A stretch of DNA of 64,000 nucleotides from Ustulina deusta (Eukaryota; Ascomycota; Sordariomycetes; Xylariales; Xylariaceae): positions 1 to 64,000 of the forward strand of contig JAJNNX010000017.1 of NCBI GenBank assembly GCA_023159155.1, read 5' to 3'. The notes below the pieces were generated by a model. It was not told where the DNA came from. It was given only the letters and a program-made list of their open reading frames with translations, and did no database searches. Made by a program: the position numbers and the translations under genes. This document shows, in pieces, positions 22,858 through 34,817 of this stretch. Position 1 is the first letter of the stretch, and every line of letters begins with the position of its first letter.

Positions 22858-22944
22858 ATGGCAGATTGTAAAATGTGTGGCGGTACAGGGAAGAGAGGTG
22901 GTTTCGATTGCGGTCCTTGCGATGGAACTGGACAGGCAAGATAA
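22858..22944 (+). CDS. 28-aa micro-ORF with DnaJ-type CxxCxGxG zinc-binding motifs
   Basis: An ATG in good context (CCAAACATGG) opens 28 codons ending in TAA. Almost the whole peptide is two copies of the CxxCxGxG motif: CKMCGGTG and, after a six-residue spacer, CGPCDGTG. The four cysteines have the geometry of one zinc site of the DnaJ/Hsp40 cysteine-rich domain. There is no J domain nearby. By family knowledge such repeats bind zinc and unfolded protein or act in disulfide chemistry; here that is inference. The density of motif residues makes chance unlikely, but expression is unproven and it could be an exon of a longer gene. It is divergent from the zinc-finger gene, 371 bp away. Confidence 0.5.
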   Translation: MADCKMCGGTGKRGGFDCGPCDGTGQAR

Positions 22945-23084
22945 GGTCATACAAATGTGAAGGTCATGTCTTCTCTGGGGTGCATATGACGATATGCAAA
23001 GGATAGCCGGTTTAATTCCGGGTAGGAGGGTAGAACTGGTTAATTAACATGCACGGCTCCTATCAGATATGATATTGGGTTAAA

Positions 23085-23272
23085 GGGGCGCTGGAATATT
23101 CCCCGGCTTCCCTTCGCCACAAGGGGCACAAGTGAAACGGAACTTCCCTCTGGTTAGGATCGGCTAACCCACGTTCAACCTTCTGTTCACATGGAACCTT
23201 TCTCCACTTCGGTCCTTCAAGTTCTCATTGAAGTTATTTGCTACTACCGCCACTAGAGGCCGTTCTAGGCTT
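23085..23272 (-). rRNA. Decayed fragment of 28S (LSU) rRNA
   Basis: The minus strand reads, in the order of nuclear LSU rRNA: GCCGAAGCCTAGAACGGCC, CTCTAGTGGCGGTAGTAGC, AATGAGAACTTGAAGGACC, GAAGTGGAGAAAGGTTCCA, TGTGAACAG, GTGGGTTAGCCGATCCTAA, GGGAAGTTCCGTTTCA and GGGAAGCCGG. These are well-known conserved LSU blocks, recalled from memory. Several differences (for example GTTAGCCGATCC where GTTAGTCGATCC is usual) and small deletions show a pseudogene piece, not a working rDNA unit. A weaker resemblance may continue to about 22990 (CCCGGAATTAAACCGG). No ITS, 18S or 5.8S sequence was noticed nearby. Confidence 0.75.
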
Positions 23273-23280
23273 CGGCGACA

Positions 23281-25276
23281 CCCATAAAGTTAGAAGAATG
23301 CATCAACTCCACCACCATCAATACAAGCTCCAGTGCTCCAGGACTCCCCCCAGTCGGAGAGGCAAACTCCGAACAAGCTCTGGCTCCTCCCCCAAGGCCC
23401 ACATTTCCGATGTTTTAATCGGGTTCACATGGCTATTACACGATGCTTCCTAGTCAGCCTACCCCCTGTTGTCATATATCGAATACGGAGACGTACATAC
23501 AACCTGGGGTTCGCTTGATCATTGGACCACTGGGCCGTTGTTGGTGAACCAATCGAACAAGGGATTTAGCTCTCGCTAGATTATTATGGTGCTGAAAAGT
23601 AAGTCGTATCTACGAATTCTAGATTTTGAATGCAGACAATCCTTGACCGTGACAGTATCCTAAAGCGAAGGACAGAAGGAGGATTAGCGCCATGGAAATA
23701 CTCAGACTAGAGGGACTAGTTAGGAAACGAAAGAAGGAAACGTCGCCTTGATCTCTATTGGAGTTGTACGTGGCACTTAGATCGCCGTATTAGTTCAGCT
23801 ATCTTGCGTTTTGATGAAGACTCGGCATCTTCGAGGAGTCGCCACGGCGCGCGCTATGCAGGTCGACTGGGACCGTTGTATTTGGTCCTGAGGCTGTCGG
23901 AGAGCTGTGCTCAAACATAATCCGGGCTAGACGAACGTAAGACGGCTCGTTCGATGGTACACAGTTTCAATCAAGAATTTTATCCTCGACAGACTTTCCT
24001 ACCAGTTAGCGTAGAATATCCAGATCAAAATATTAGTACAGGTCACTCCATGCTACAGAAAACACGATTAAAGCTACTCCTGAGCACTTTCCGTTTCGGT
24101 GAGCTGGGTTGCCACTTGATGAAAGTATGTCAACTTCGCCTATATGCCCCACGGCTCTTAGACTCTCGTCTTTTCTAGAAATTGATTCTGTTCATACGTC
24201 TGTAAAACCACTGGCGTATCGAAAGACAGCCAGATGTCCTCCCATCCAGTAGCAATCGTTCCAATCCTTGATGCGGGATAGGCGTAGTACTTCCGACAAA
24301 CGGCAATATAGCACCTATAAAATATTCGGAAGGTAGATTTATGCAGGCGGATGCCCTGGCCGACAGAGACCTGGCAAGGCCTCCGCCGTGACGATCATAG
24401 TTTCTGACCCCTGTTACAACTGGATTGTCGGGGTTTACTACACTTCACAGTAACATGTCCTCTATCTCCAAGGCCGCTGGATGATGCGGACAGGTGTAAC
24501 CCATCTACATCTCAAAAATAATGCTTCCAGCCCAGTCCCGCTAGCACAGAATCTCAGATGGGTATGGCGCCTTGATTTGATCGACTTTCTAGATGTTGGC
24601 TAATCTCTCTAATGCAAGACGTCGAGTTTGGATAGCTATGGTGTGTATTTATGAATATCGAACATCTTCTATGCACGTTTCTGTTGCTGTTTGCTCGTTA
24701 GAGAAACGAAGGTGCGCTAGGATCTAGAGCTGTCTAAAGAGAGGACCTAGTGGGCAAGTGATACTGGTCTTGCGCTCGTCGTAGTCTTTGAAAAGTATAA
24801 GTATATCTTCATCCTTATCTTCAACTAATTGCAAGAGCTCGGATATTCTAGCAAGCTTCCCAATACTTCATTAATATTTTGCTTCTTGCACCGGCCACAA
24901 CCAGTCTTACCTCCTACACCTATCACAAAAAATCTTCGTCATCCTTTGAATGGCGAAGGTGGCATTAGTATTCTCGGTATCATTACAGCTGACCAACTCT
25001 CTACTTGTATCTTTACACCAGTGCTACATATCTATATGGGCTAAGATCTCATGATCTGGGAACATTGAAAGTTAGTCCCCATGTTTTGTACGCTACTCAC
25101 TTTAAAATAATATTATTCTAATGTTATATTTGGAAAAGGCTGTTCATATCGAGTCATCCATTAAGAACAAGGATGCTTCCTAGTCCGAGACCGCACAAAC
25201 CTGGCAAAGTTCTGGGCCTTGAAAGTATAATACACTACTACGTCCTGAAAACAAGCGACGGTTCAAAACATCCAAT
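23281..25276. other. Island sequence of normal composition without a convincing gene
   Basis: About 2 kb has no frame longer than ~75 codons on either strand, and I could not assemble an exon chain. Short open frames at 23238-23453, 23954-24178 and 24829-25044 (plus) have no recognisable features. The word GATGCTTCCTAGTC occurs twice, at about 23442 and 25172. It may be intergenic DNA, or decayed genes with introns I did not resolve. Confidence 0.4.
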
Positions 25277-25408
25277 ATGCCTGAAAGAGAGGTTGTTGTT
25301 AATGGAGACGAGAAGCCAACCCAGGGAGATGAAGTTGTCGTTAATGGGGACGAGAAGCCAACTCTGGAAGATGAAGTTGTTGTTAATGGGGACGAGATGC
25401 TAATTTAG
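25277..25408 (+). CDS. ORF of 14-residue acidic repeats, truncated by the copia element
   Basis: The frame from the ATG at 25277 encodes three near-identical 14-residue units (EVVVNGDEKPTQGD-like). It ends at TAG 25406-25408, 14 bp before the target duplication of the copia element. Upstream of the ATG the frame is open for 18 more codons back to a TGA, so this may be the last part of a longer gene. In unit 3 the segment corresponding to CCAACCCAG reads CTAATTTAG: four C-to-T changes, one of which makes the stop. If the element is removed, the frame after the TAG continues through the target site (GDGSTGDIGELLSS) to a TGA about 17 codons later. Function unknown; an alternative frame over the same repeat (ATG at 25173) is also open, so the frame choice is not certain. 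Confidence 0.35.
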   Translation: MPEREVVVNGDEKPTQGDEVVVNGDEKPTLEDEVVVNGDEMLI

Positions 25409-25417
25409 GGAGATGGG
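25292..25417. repeat. 42-bp tandem repeat, three units
   Basis: Units start at 25292, 25334 and 25376, each with GTTGTYGTTAATGGRGACGA. Unit 3 is altered by clustered C-to-T changes in its right half. The unit length is a multiple of three, consistent with a coding repeat. Confidence 0.85.
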
Positions 25418-25426
25418 AGTACGGGT

Positions 25427-25586
25427 TATGGAAATCGGGAGGCAGGTAAAGAAGATGGCTGGGTACTACGCCCCACACGTATCTACTATATATTGTAGAA
25501 GTACTACCTTATCTAACTGTACCTAGACTTGTTTTTTAATATATAATATAATACTATATACCTACTATATATACTTATTTTTAATT
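25427..25586 (+). repeat. 5' LTR of the copia element
   Basis: This 160-bp LTR starts TATGGAAATCGGGAGGC and ends CTTATTTTTAATT. It keeps more G and C than the 3' copy (GGTACTACGCCCCACACG). Confidence 0.85.
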
Positions 25587-28500
25587 AGTTATAAGCCTAG
25601 AAACTTATAACTTATAATATTTATAAATTATTTTATAATTATCTTTTATAATTAATTAATAATAATTATTACTTTACTTATTATTATTTAAATTATTTTA
25701 TAGCATTTAAATATAGCTACTGCTATTTCTATTAAACTAGAAACTAATAGTAATACTAAAAATAATATCTTAGTAGGAATATTATATTTTAGTAGTAGCT
25801 ACTTATTTTGCTATAAATGCCCTAATATATTAATTATATAACTAACAAAATATACTATATTTATTAAATTTAATAAATAATTTTTATTATATTTATATTT
25901 TTAATAATTATTATTATTATTATTAATAATATTTGTAGCTTATTATTAATTATTAATAAAAAACAAAAATTGATTTATTTTAGTGTTTGTTATACGAAAG
26001 TATAGATTATTTAGAATATTAGATAAGCCGATGTTTTTTTAATAATTAGAAATTTAGCTAAAACTAGGCTAAAAAAACAATAAATAATGTTTTAAATATT
26101 TAGAACTAAATTAAAAACTTATTTGAGTTTTAAACTAAGCTTGTTTATAAATATTCAAAAAATTACTATAAAATATAACTTTAGAACTTAACTACTTATT
26201 TTACTAATTTATTACTAATTTTTTAATAAAAAAAACTTTTTATATTTTATATAAAAACTTAAAAACAAACAGAAAATATGTTTTTTTTATAAAAGTTTTT
26301 TAGATTATAACTATTAGCTAAAAAAATTTTTTTTATTAACTATACTTTTAAATTTTTTGTTATTGCTTTTATTATATAAAGTTTTTTTTATATTTATACT
26401 AAAAAATATTAATAAAATAAATTTGTTTAAATTTAAAATTATTATTTAATTATTTATATTAAAATCTAAATCTAATATATTTAGTATTTTTATTTTAAAG
26501 CAACTTATATTTCAAATAATCGAAATATTGTTTGATTTTAATTTTAATAACTTTATATTAAGTCTAACTTTATTAAATAATATTTTATTAGAATTTATTT
26601 TAAATAATTTATTTTATTAGCTAATATTTAAAAAATATAATAGCTATTAAAATAAGTAATAATTTTAAAGTAACTATTTTTTAAAATATTACTATGCTTG
26701 ATTTTTTAGCTAAATATTTTAAGTTTAAAAAATCAATAAAAAACTATATATATATTATAAAATATATTAGTTTTTTGCTTAAAAAATAAAAAAAAAATAA
26801 ATTAATTAAAATCTTTAATATATTAATAAGTTCTAACTTATATAAAATATAAAAAGCTTAAAAAATTGCTTAATAAAAAGTTAAAAGCTATATTTATAGC
26901 TGCTATAAAAAAAATGTTTAAAAACTACTAATAAAATAATAAGTAAAGTTTAATAATAAAAATAAAAAAGTTATAATAGCTAATATATAAAAACTAATTA
27001 ATAAAAAAATTAGGCTAGTTAAAAGTTTAGTTTTTTAAAACTTACTATATAAGTAAAAAAATATTTTATTAGCTACTAAAAGCTTAGTTTTAATTTTTAT
27101 TGTAAAACTTTATAGTATTTGCTTTAATTTTAAAAATTTAGATCTAGAAAATTTTACTATTAAAGAACTTTTTTTAATAATAAAGTTCTTTTTAGGTCTA
27201 AAAGAAAATTACGCTAATTTTATTTTTATTTTTTTTTAAATAAATTATTTTATTACTATTAAAAAACTTATAAAAAAAAAACTTACAAAAAAAACAACTT
27301 TTTAATTTGTTTTAATAAAAATATAATAAAAAGAATATATAAAAAAAATTGCTAGCTAAAATATTACTAAAGCTATACTATTTACGAATTAATAGAAAGG
27401 AAATTATAATAATAATAATAATAATAGTAATAATAATAATAAAAATAATAAAAAATAAAAAATAAAAAACTTAATTATTTTTACTATATTATTGCTAATT
27501 AAAAAGTTATAACTTATAGCTCTTTAGAATATTTTTATATAAACTTAGATCTAACTTTTAATTAGTAAAAAGCAAAAATATTAAATAAAAAGCAAAAAAT
27601 ATTAAATAATATAAATATAGCTGCTTTGTTTGCTAATAATACTTTATTATTTTTATTATTAGGACTTTTAAACTTAATATTTCTAGTTATTTAAAATAAT
27701 ATAAAAAAAGTAGAAAAAATACTAAAACAAAAACTAGGCATTTTTAATAAAATATTTAATAAATTTAAATATTAAAAAAATTAATGCTTATTAATAATAA
27801 AAATATTATTTATAATATTATAAAGCTTAATAGTTATAGTTTTATTAGATTTTAGCTTTAAAAAAACTTTAATAAAAATAAGTTTTTTAAATATATTAAA
27901 ACTAAAAGTAGTAAAACTTATAAAACAGATTACTAATTATATTATTTTAAATAATAGTTATAGCTAAACTAATTTTAGTAATAAATTATTATTTATAAAA
28001 CTTTAATTTTATAATAAGCTATTAGTTTATAAAATTAGTAATACTATAATTATTCTAGAATAGATAAGTATTGCTAGATTTTTTATTATTATAAATAGAA
28101 GAACTAAAATAGTTATTGTTAATAATATTATTTATTGCTTTAAAATAAGCGTAAATCTAGTTTTAATATTTTAATTTGTAAAAAAAAAAGCAAAGTTTTT
28201 GTTTTATTAAAATAAAGCTTAAGCAGCTATAAAAAAATTTTTTTTTTAATAACAAAAAAATCTAGCGGACTATATATAGTTAATTAATTAAATAAAATTA
28301 TTTAAGTAGCTATTTTTAATATTATTTTTTAAGCTTACTTAGTTAACCTTACTTTAAAAGTGTAATATAAACAATTCAGATATATAAGTAATAAAAAAAT
28401 ATAAAAACTAATAATAATAATAAAAAGTATTACTTTTTAAACTAAATATTATTTTTATAAAGCTTATATTAAAAAAAAAATATAAATAAAACTTTATAAA

Positions 28501-29864
28501 AAAAAACTTTTTAAAAAAATTTATTTTATAAAGTTTTTTTATTTTAATAAAGCTAGTATATTAAAAAATATTTTTATAAACTATAATAAATTTATAAAAT
28601 AAATAGCTATTTTTTATAATTTTATTAGCAAAGTTTGGGCTATTTTTTTTATTAAGTTTAGGTTTATAGTTTTTAAAATTTAAAAAACTTTTATAAAAAA
28701 AAAAAAATTTTAAATAATAATATTAATATATTAATTTAAACAAACTAAAAATATATATAAATAAAGATTTTATTTATTATTATATTTAAAAAAATATAAT
28801 TATTAAATATTTTATTATAAAGCAGTACTAATAAAATAAAAAAGCAAAAAAGTTTATTTAAACGCTAAAAAATATAATATAAGCAATGCTAGTTATAGCA
28901 AAAAAATTTTTTTTTATTAAACTTTTAGCCTATTTATATTTAAATAATTATTTATATTAAAAATAAATAATATTTTAAAAAAATAATATTAATATTATAT
29001 AAAAATTAGTATAATAAATAGCTAAACTATTATTATATAGTTATTTTTAACATATTAGAAAATTATATACTAAATAATAAATTAAATATATTAAAAATAA
29101 AAATTATTTTTGATAAAATATTAAAATACAAAAGTAATAAAATATATAATTATATTATTTATAAATTTAATAATTTTACTATTATAACTATTAATAATAT
29201 TACTTTTATAAAAAAATATTTTTATATATTAATAAAAAATGCTAAAAAATTAATAAAAAAACGCTATAAATTACTATTATTTTTTAGCAAATAAAAATAA
29301 AAATAAGCTACTAAAAAAATTAAAAAAAAAACAAAAATAACTATTTAAAAAAAAAAAGTAGTTTTTGATTTATTATTTATAAAACTTTTAAAATTATATA
29401 TATTAATAGCTTATATAAAAATATTTTTATTACTTCTAGTACTTTTTAAAAATTAATAACTTTTAGTATATATATTACTAGTACTATTATACTTTAAACT
29501 AGGGAGCCTAATATAAAAAGTACTGCCATTTTATTATAACTTATATTTTTAAATATAAGTTCTTAATTATTTATAATATAGCTTATATGCTTTATTACTT
29601 ATTTTTAAAATAGTTATTATAGTATTATTATTTATATTATTAGTAGTAGATATAGAACTAAAAAGCTATAAATAAACTAAAAAAAACGCTAAATAGCTTA
29701 AATAATATAAAGCTATAAAAGCAAAATATTAGTTATTTATTAATAATAAGACTTAAATATTTTATAAATTATTTATTAGTAAAAATCTTATAACTAGAAA
29801 ATAAGTTTATAAAATTAAAAAAAGCTTTAATAAAAAAGTTATAAAATATAAAATATAATAAGTT

Positions 29865-30670
29865 ATTTAAAGCTTTAAGCAAATTTTTAGTAAAGATTAT
29901 AATAAGACTTTTGTTTTAATAATAAAACTAATAAGTTATAAAGCTATTTTTATAATTGTTATAGTTCTAGATTTTAAAATTAAACAAATAAATATTAAAA
30001 CTGTTTTTTTATATAAAAAAAAAAAAAAATATTTATGTTTAATAACTACTTAAATTTAATAATAGAACTAATAAAGTTTATAAGCTAAACAAAACATTTT
30101 ATAGCTTAAAATAAAATTTTAAAGTATAATATTAAATATTAGCTAATTTTTTAGAAATACTAAGCTTTAAACTATTAGAATTAGATATTAGTATATTTAC
30201 TAAAAAGCATATATATATAGCTATTTATATTAATAATTTATTAATAATAGGACTTTTAAAAAAAAATTAATAAAATCAAAAAAGTATTATTAAAAAGATT
30301 TAAAATATAAAATCTAAAGTTATGCTTTTTTTATTTTGGTATAACTATTATTTAGAACTAAAAAAATAAAATTATTTTTTTTAGTTAAAAAGCCTATCTA
30401 AAAAAAATAATTAAAAAACTAAGCTAATAAAAAGCATATATAATTATGATACTTATTAATATAAATAAAATTTTAGAACTAGCAAACAATTATAAAACTT
30501 TTAAAAATAATACTTAATAATATATAAAAACTATTAGTTATTTAATATATATTATATTTAGTACTAGACTAGATATAATATATATTATTTTTTATTTAAA
30601 CAAATATATAAAAATAGTTAGATAAGTGCTATATTATTTATATAGTACTATTAATTTAAAATTATACTAT
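29865..30670 (+). pseudogene. copia reverse transcriptase / RNase H relic
   Basis: Despite stops, the plus-strand reading keeps the copia order. QINIKTVFL at about 29985 corresponds to the usual QxDVKTAFL block and is preceded by FSKDYNKTFVLIIKLISYKA. IYINNLLIIG at 30223-30252 stands where IYVDDLLIIG is expected, the two catalytic Asp having become Asn. Near 30550-30660, TRLDIIYIIFYLNKYI stands where TRPDI is usual. The Asp-to-Asn and Gln-to-stop changes are G-to-A and C-to-T transitions. The enzyme is dead. Confidence 0.82.
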
Positions 30671-32261
30671 TAAAAAAAATTATAAAATTTAATAAGATAA
30701 ATTAATACTAATTGGGCTAGTTATACTTAAACTAGATATTTAATAATAACATATATTTTTAATATAAAAAATAGTATTATTAATTAAAGCTTTAAAAAAT
30801 AATAAAATATTATTTTATTTTTTTGTAAGTTAGAACTAATAAAATAAATATAAGCTATAAAAAAGCTATATAACTTTAATAATTATTATTTAAATTAAAT
30901 ATTTTTTAAAAAAATAACTATTATTATTATATATAAAAATAATTAAAAAGCTATAGTTATAGCAAAAAATTTGCAATTTTATAACAAAATAAAACATATT
31001 TTTATATAATAAAAAAATATTAATTTTAAATAGATTTATATATTTAAACAAATAATTAATAGTTTTATTAAACTACTACTATAGAATAAATTTATTATGT
31101 TTTAAAACGTTTTAAGCTTTTAGTTATAAAACAAATAAAAAAAATAGTTAAGTTTATGCTTTATAAGCTTTATAAATTATTTATTAAAACTTTTGCTATT
31201 TTAAAACATTTTTATAGGTTTTATATAGCTAATTTAATAAAGCTTTTATTTTTTAAAGCGTTTTATTTTAGAAAACTTTAGAATTACTAATATTTTTTTA
31301 AACTATAATTATTTGTACTTTATAAAAAGTATATTAAATATTTATATTTTATTAGATCTTTTATTTTATTATGATTTAATTAATATTATTAATTTTTATT
31401 TTATAAAAAACTTTTTTGCTAATATTAAAGTTTTATTTTAAAAAAAAAAATTTATGATAAAAAAAATATTTAAAATATTAATACTATTTATAAATTTTTA
31501 ATTTTTATTTTTAATTATAATAAAATTATTAATAAATTTTAATAAATTTTTATTAAATCTAGAAATGCTAGGTTTTAAAATTAAAAACTTTTTAAAACAA
31601 TTTTAAATATAACTAGAACTAACTTTTATTTTAAAATATTTAGAACTAAAATAAAAATATAAAACAATCTTATATATATACTTTTAATTTTTTTTTTTTT
31701 ATAATAAATAAAACAAAGTAAACTAGACGAACTATATATTAAACGCTTGAACTAGAAACTTTTTTAGTTATTTTGCTAGACCTATTAATATAAATAAATA
31801 TTACTTTGAAATTAAAATATTTAATATTTTAAACAAACTTATAATAAAAAACTAATAAAAAACTAAAAAATAGTACATTTTTATAATTACTATTATTAAA
31901 ATAAAAAAGTTAAAAAAAAACATATTTTAATATAAAACTACGATCTAGTAAAAGTTATAAAATTTAATTACTAAAATAAAATATTTTTTAGAAAATAACA
32001 TATTTTTATTAAATATTTAAAAAAAAAAAAAAAAAAAGTATATATTTAGTATAATATAAACGTAAATTAAAGCAGTAAAAAAAAATGTTTATTAAACTTT
32101 TTATTAAAAATATTAAAATAAATAAAACTAAAAGATCTACTTTATTAAAAAATTAAAAATATATATTTTTAAAATTATATATAATTCTAGGTATAATAAA
32201 AAATAATTAAAAAAACAAGTTAGTAATAACTTTATATAAATATACATAGTTTAAATAAAAG

Positions 32262-32421
32262 TATAAAAATTAGGAAGCAAGTAAAAAAGATAGCTAGGTA
32301 CTACGCCTTATATATATCTATTATATATTATAGAAATACTACCTTATCTAACTGTACCTAGACTTGTTCTTTAATACATAATATAATATTGTACACCTAC
32401 TATATACATTTATTTTCAACT
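32262..32421 (+). repeat. 3' LTR of the copia element
   Basis: This 160-bp LTR starts TATAAAAATTAGGAAGC and ends TTTATTTTCAACT. It is preceded by an A-rich stretch (TTAAATAAAAG) in the polypurine position. Confidence 0.85.
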
Positions 32422-32426
32422 CGGGT

Positions 32427-33035
32427 GACATTGGTGAATTATTGTCTAGTGGTAGTGGACTACGCAGATTTGCGTGAGGCAGTGGCTTTATAGCTTGCTT
32501 TTATATAGTTGAAGATAATGAGTTGATGTTTACTTAGCTTAAGTTGTGTTTACTTTGATGTCTGGTCTGCGAAAGTATTATTGTGGAGCTACAGATCATC
32601 GGAGTGCGGGTGTTTGTGTTATTCTGGAACCAATGAAACCTTACCTATAGCGTGGGTAATAGTGGAGATTGAACGCCTAATGTATGGACTCTAAGATTTG
32701 AGTCAAAGCTCTGAGATCTAGCCCTTCTAAACCTCCCTGCGGTGGGCTGTAATAAACCATAACTAAACATATGGTTGTATTTTTATATATATAATAATTG
32801 TTTCCTGCTAACTATAATTAAGCAATGGTCTTATTTTGATTTACTATCTTTATAATGGCGTATACGTGCAATATATTATTTAGAGTAGAAAGGCTTATTA
32901 AGAACATATTTTGGTTGGACTTAGATAAAGCGTTATTTAATAAAATCAAATCTAACAATGTATCTAGCGTTAATACATATCAAATTTTTTGGAATAATGC
33001 TTAGAACATATTAGTTTTTAAAGCTGTTAACAAAT
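32427..33035. other. Intergenic part of island 3, grading into AT-rich DNA
   Basis: Normal composition to about 32760, then AT-richer. No frame of note. The first ~50 bp would have followed directly on 25421-25426 before the copia insertion. Confidence 0.5.
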
Positions 33036-33560
33036 TAGTACGTCTGTTCCTTTTTATTAAGCTTTTCGGCTAATTTGTTAAAAAAATCACATTAAAAGAA
33101 AAGAGCTACAGAACTATAGCTATTTAAAGCAGTAGGTATAGAACTTTGTTTAGGCAGTATAAGTGCGCCAAAAATCTATAGCAGCCTTGTTATTCCTTTA
33201 ATAATAAGCGGGCAGTCGGACAAGGTTGCCTTTTTTACGAAGCAAAACAAGGAAATAGACGATAGAAGCTTTGCTAAGATTTAACGGGAGGACCTGGAAG
33301 AGTAGAAAATCGCTCTGTATGTATTTAAAGAACACAAGAAGATCTAAGCACTTCGCAACCCTATACGCTTTATTTAGGTTCGATTTACAAAGCCTGAAGT
33401 AGAAGTATTACTAGAGACAGGCAAGTAACCGCTTTCTAAGTGTTAGGCCGAGCTAAAGAAGCTACACTAACCTTTTGCTAGCGTGACTTCGGTTTTCTCT
33501 AAATTTACTAATTCCGCCTAATCTATATTGTTAGCCGTTTTATTGTTTAGTTTGTGTTAT
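33036..33560 (+). pseudogene. Coding relic with in-frame TAA/TAG codons, unknown family
   Basis: One plus-strand frame (codons in phase with GGC at 33153) reads as protein for ~165 codons apart from about ten TAA/TAG and no TGA. Readable blocks include GSISAPKIYSSLVIPLIISG, SDKVAFFTKQNKEIDDRSFA, KIALYVFKEHKKI and VRFTKPEVEVLLETGK. The stops are regularly spaced and all could be CAA or CAG changed by C-to-T, the signature of mild RIP on the coding strand. The charged, helical sequence is not one I can name; a DNA-transposon or other repeated gene is likely, since RIP acts on repeats. Confidence 0.45.
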
Positions 33561-33826
33561 TGATCGACGTTGAAGTTCTAGCGATGCGATAGCCCAAGGC
33601 GGACGATGAGATTTTTGTTGTCATGCTCTAATTCCATTTCTGACTTTTCTACAAGAGTAGATAATAAGATCTATCCGCATTCTAAACCCAGCTGGCCTAG
33701 GCTGCCCGCAAGTACGTTAATCTCCTCTTAAAGATTAAGATTGGAAAAACGGTCAAGTCTGATAGTTTTGCAAATTTTCGAATACCTAAAAAAATTAGCT
33801 TAATATAATCAACTAATACCCTGAGC

Positions 33827-34817
33827 TTATGGTAGATCTAAGAAAATGGCAAGAAAGAAGGCAGGATTGATGATTGGTGTGTCTTTCGAGATGGTAAGGT
33901 TAATTTCAGTCTGAAGGAGTACATCGACGACCAGGTCCGCAATCTTATCGAGCTCCTTCTTGTTTATATCTTCGAGATAAGAGGCTTTGAACCCAGTTTC
34001 TGTACACGTACCATTAGCGTTAGTCGCACTACTCACATCGTACTCGTACCTCTGAGAGCGTTGAAGATCAGACTCGAATACGCTCCCCAGTGGGGATAGA
34101 GCTTATCCACAATTCGAGTCGTTACTATGCAGATGTTCTCTTTGTCCTTCACCTTGCGCTCTGTATAGAGATCCCCTGACTGGGAATGAAGTGGATCGAT
34201 ACAACAGCGTTGGTAGCCGAAGTAACGAGAGTACATGGTTGCCAACCAGGCCGTGGCGTGAGTATCTTTGGCAATACCATTGAGGTATTTCTCCAGGGAT
34301 TCAGTACCCTTATCCTTAACTTCTGCTTGACGTTTCAACAGCTCAGCACCCAGTTCGGTCGAGGAGTAGTGATTTTTTCGTTTCTGCTCCTTTGCCTTTT
34401 GCATGCCCTTCTGGACTTTGGCAACAAATTTGTGCGCGAAATCGACAAAGTCTGTTCTCACTGAGCCAGATGCTGCCAATGTAAGACAAGTGACATTGCT
34501 GGATAATTGGACCCTGCATCTAGGGTTTGTCAGTCTTTCACAGAATCACAATAGGTCTAGGTTACACACCCTCGATCAAGCCAATGGCCATCTCCAAAAA
34601 GGGCATTGCATTGTTTCCTGAACTCTCTGGTGATCTGCTCGGTAGCAAAACCAGCACAGCAAATAGAGCAATGCCCATTACAATCATTGAATGTCCTTTC
34701 GTCCCGAGTAAATGGGCATGAACGGATAACGAGCATTGCACTATGCTGCTGATAGGTCAACCTGACGATGGGCCGTTTAGACCAACCCGTCAGGTCATTT
34801 CGGCTGAACTTGGTCAT
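33827..34817 (-). CDS. Three-exon gene, uncharacterised protein (294 aa)
   Basis: Exons on the minus strand are 34570-34817, 34050-34513 and 33827-33999. The introns are 56 nt (GTGTGT..ATGCAG, with CTGAC 16 nt before the acceptor) and 50 nt (GTACGA..TACAG, with a perfect CTAAC branch). Phases 2 and 1 close without stops. Exon 1 has a cysteine cluster (CNGHCSICC, about residues 51-59). Exon 2 is lysine-rich and helical (AHKFVAKVQKGMQKAKEQ) and ends in an aromatic stretch (DKLYPHWGAYSSLIFNAL). Exon 3 is helical and ends in a hydrophobic tail (NPAFFLAIFLDLP) that could sit at a membrane. I do not recognise the family. An earlier upstream exon cannot be excluded. Confidence 0.6.

Larger units (their letters stand above)
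25427..32421 (+). mobile_element. Ty1/copia LTR retrotransposon, RIP-mutated
   Basis: A 6995-bp element has two 160-bp direct LTRs and perfect CGGGT target duplications (25422-25426 and 32422-32426). The coding strand is plus, because the order of readable relics is reverse transcriptase, then YxDD, then RNase H. All internal frames are broken by TAA/TAG, mostly where Gln or Trp would be expected, as RIP predicts. It is inserted into island DNA, splitting island 2 from island 3. I found no second copy in the window, so the partner copies that triggered RIP must be elsewhere. Confidence 0.9.

Noticed and set aside
23238..23453. 71-codon plus-strand ORF
   Set aside because: Its beginning overlaps the antisense strand of the 28S relic and the rest shows no protein-like features.
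25173..25403. Alternative 76-codon frame across the 42-bp repeats
   Set aside because: It is open for the same periodicity reason; the frame giving acidic VVVNGDEKPT repeats is the more protein-like, though this is a judgement and not proof.
32432..32485. tRNA-like stretch TTGTCTAGTGGTAGTGGACTACGC
   Set aside because: It resembles a D-arm, but no B box or acceptor-stem pairing follows, and part of it is at the copia target site.
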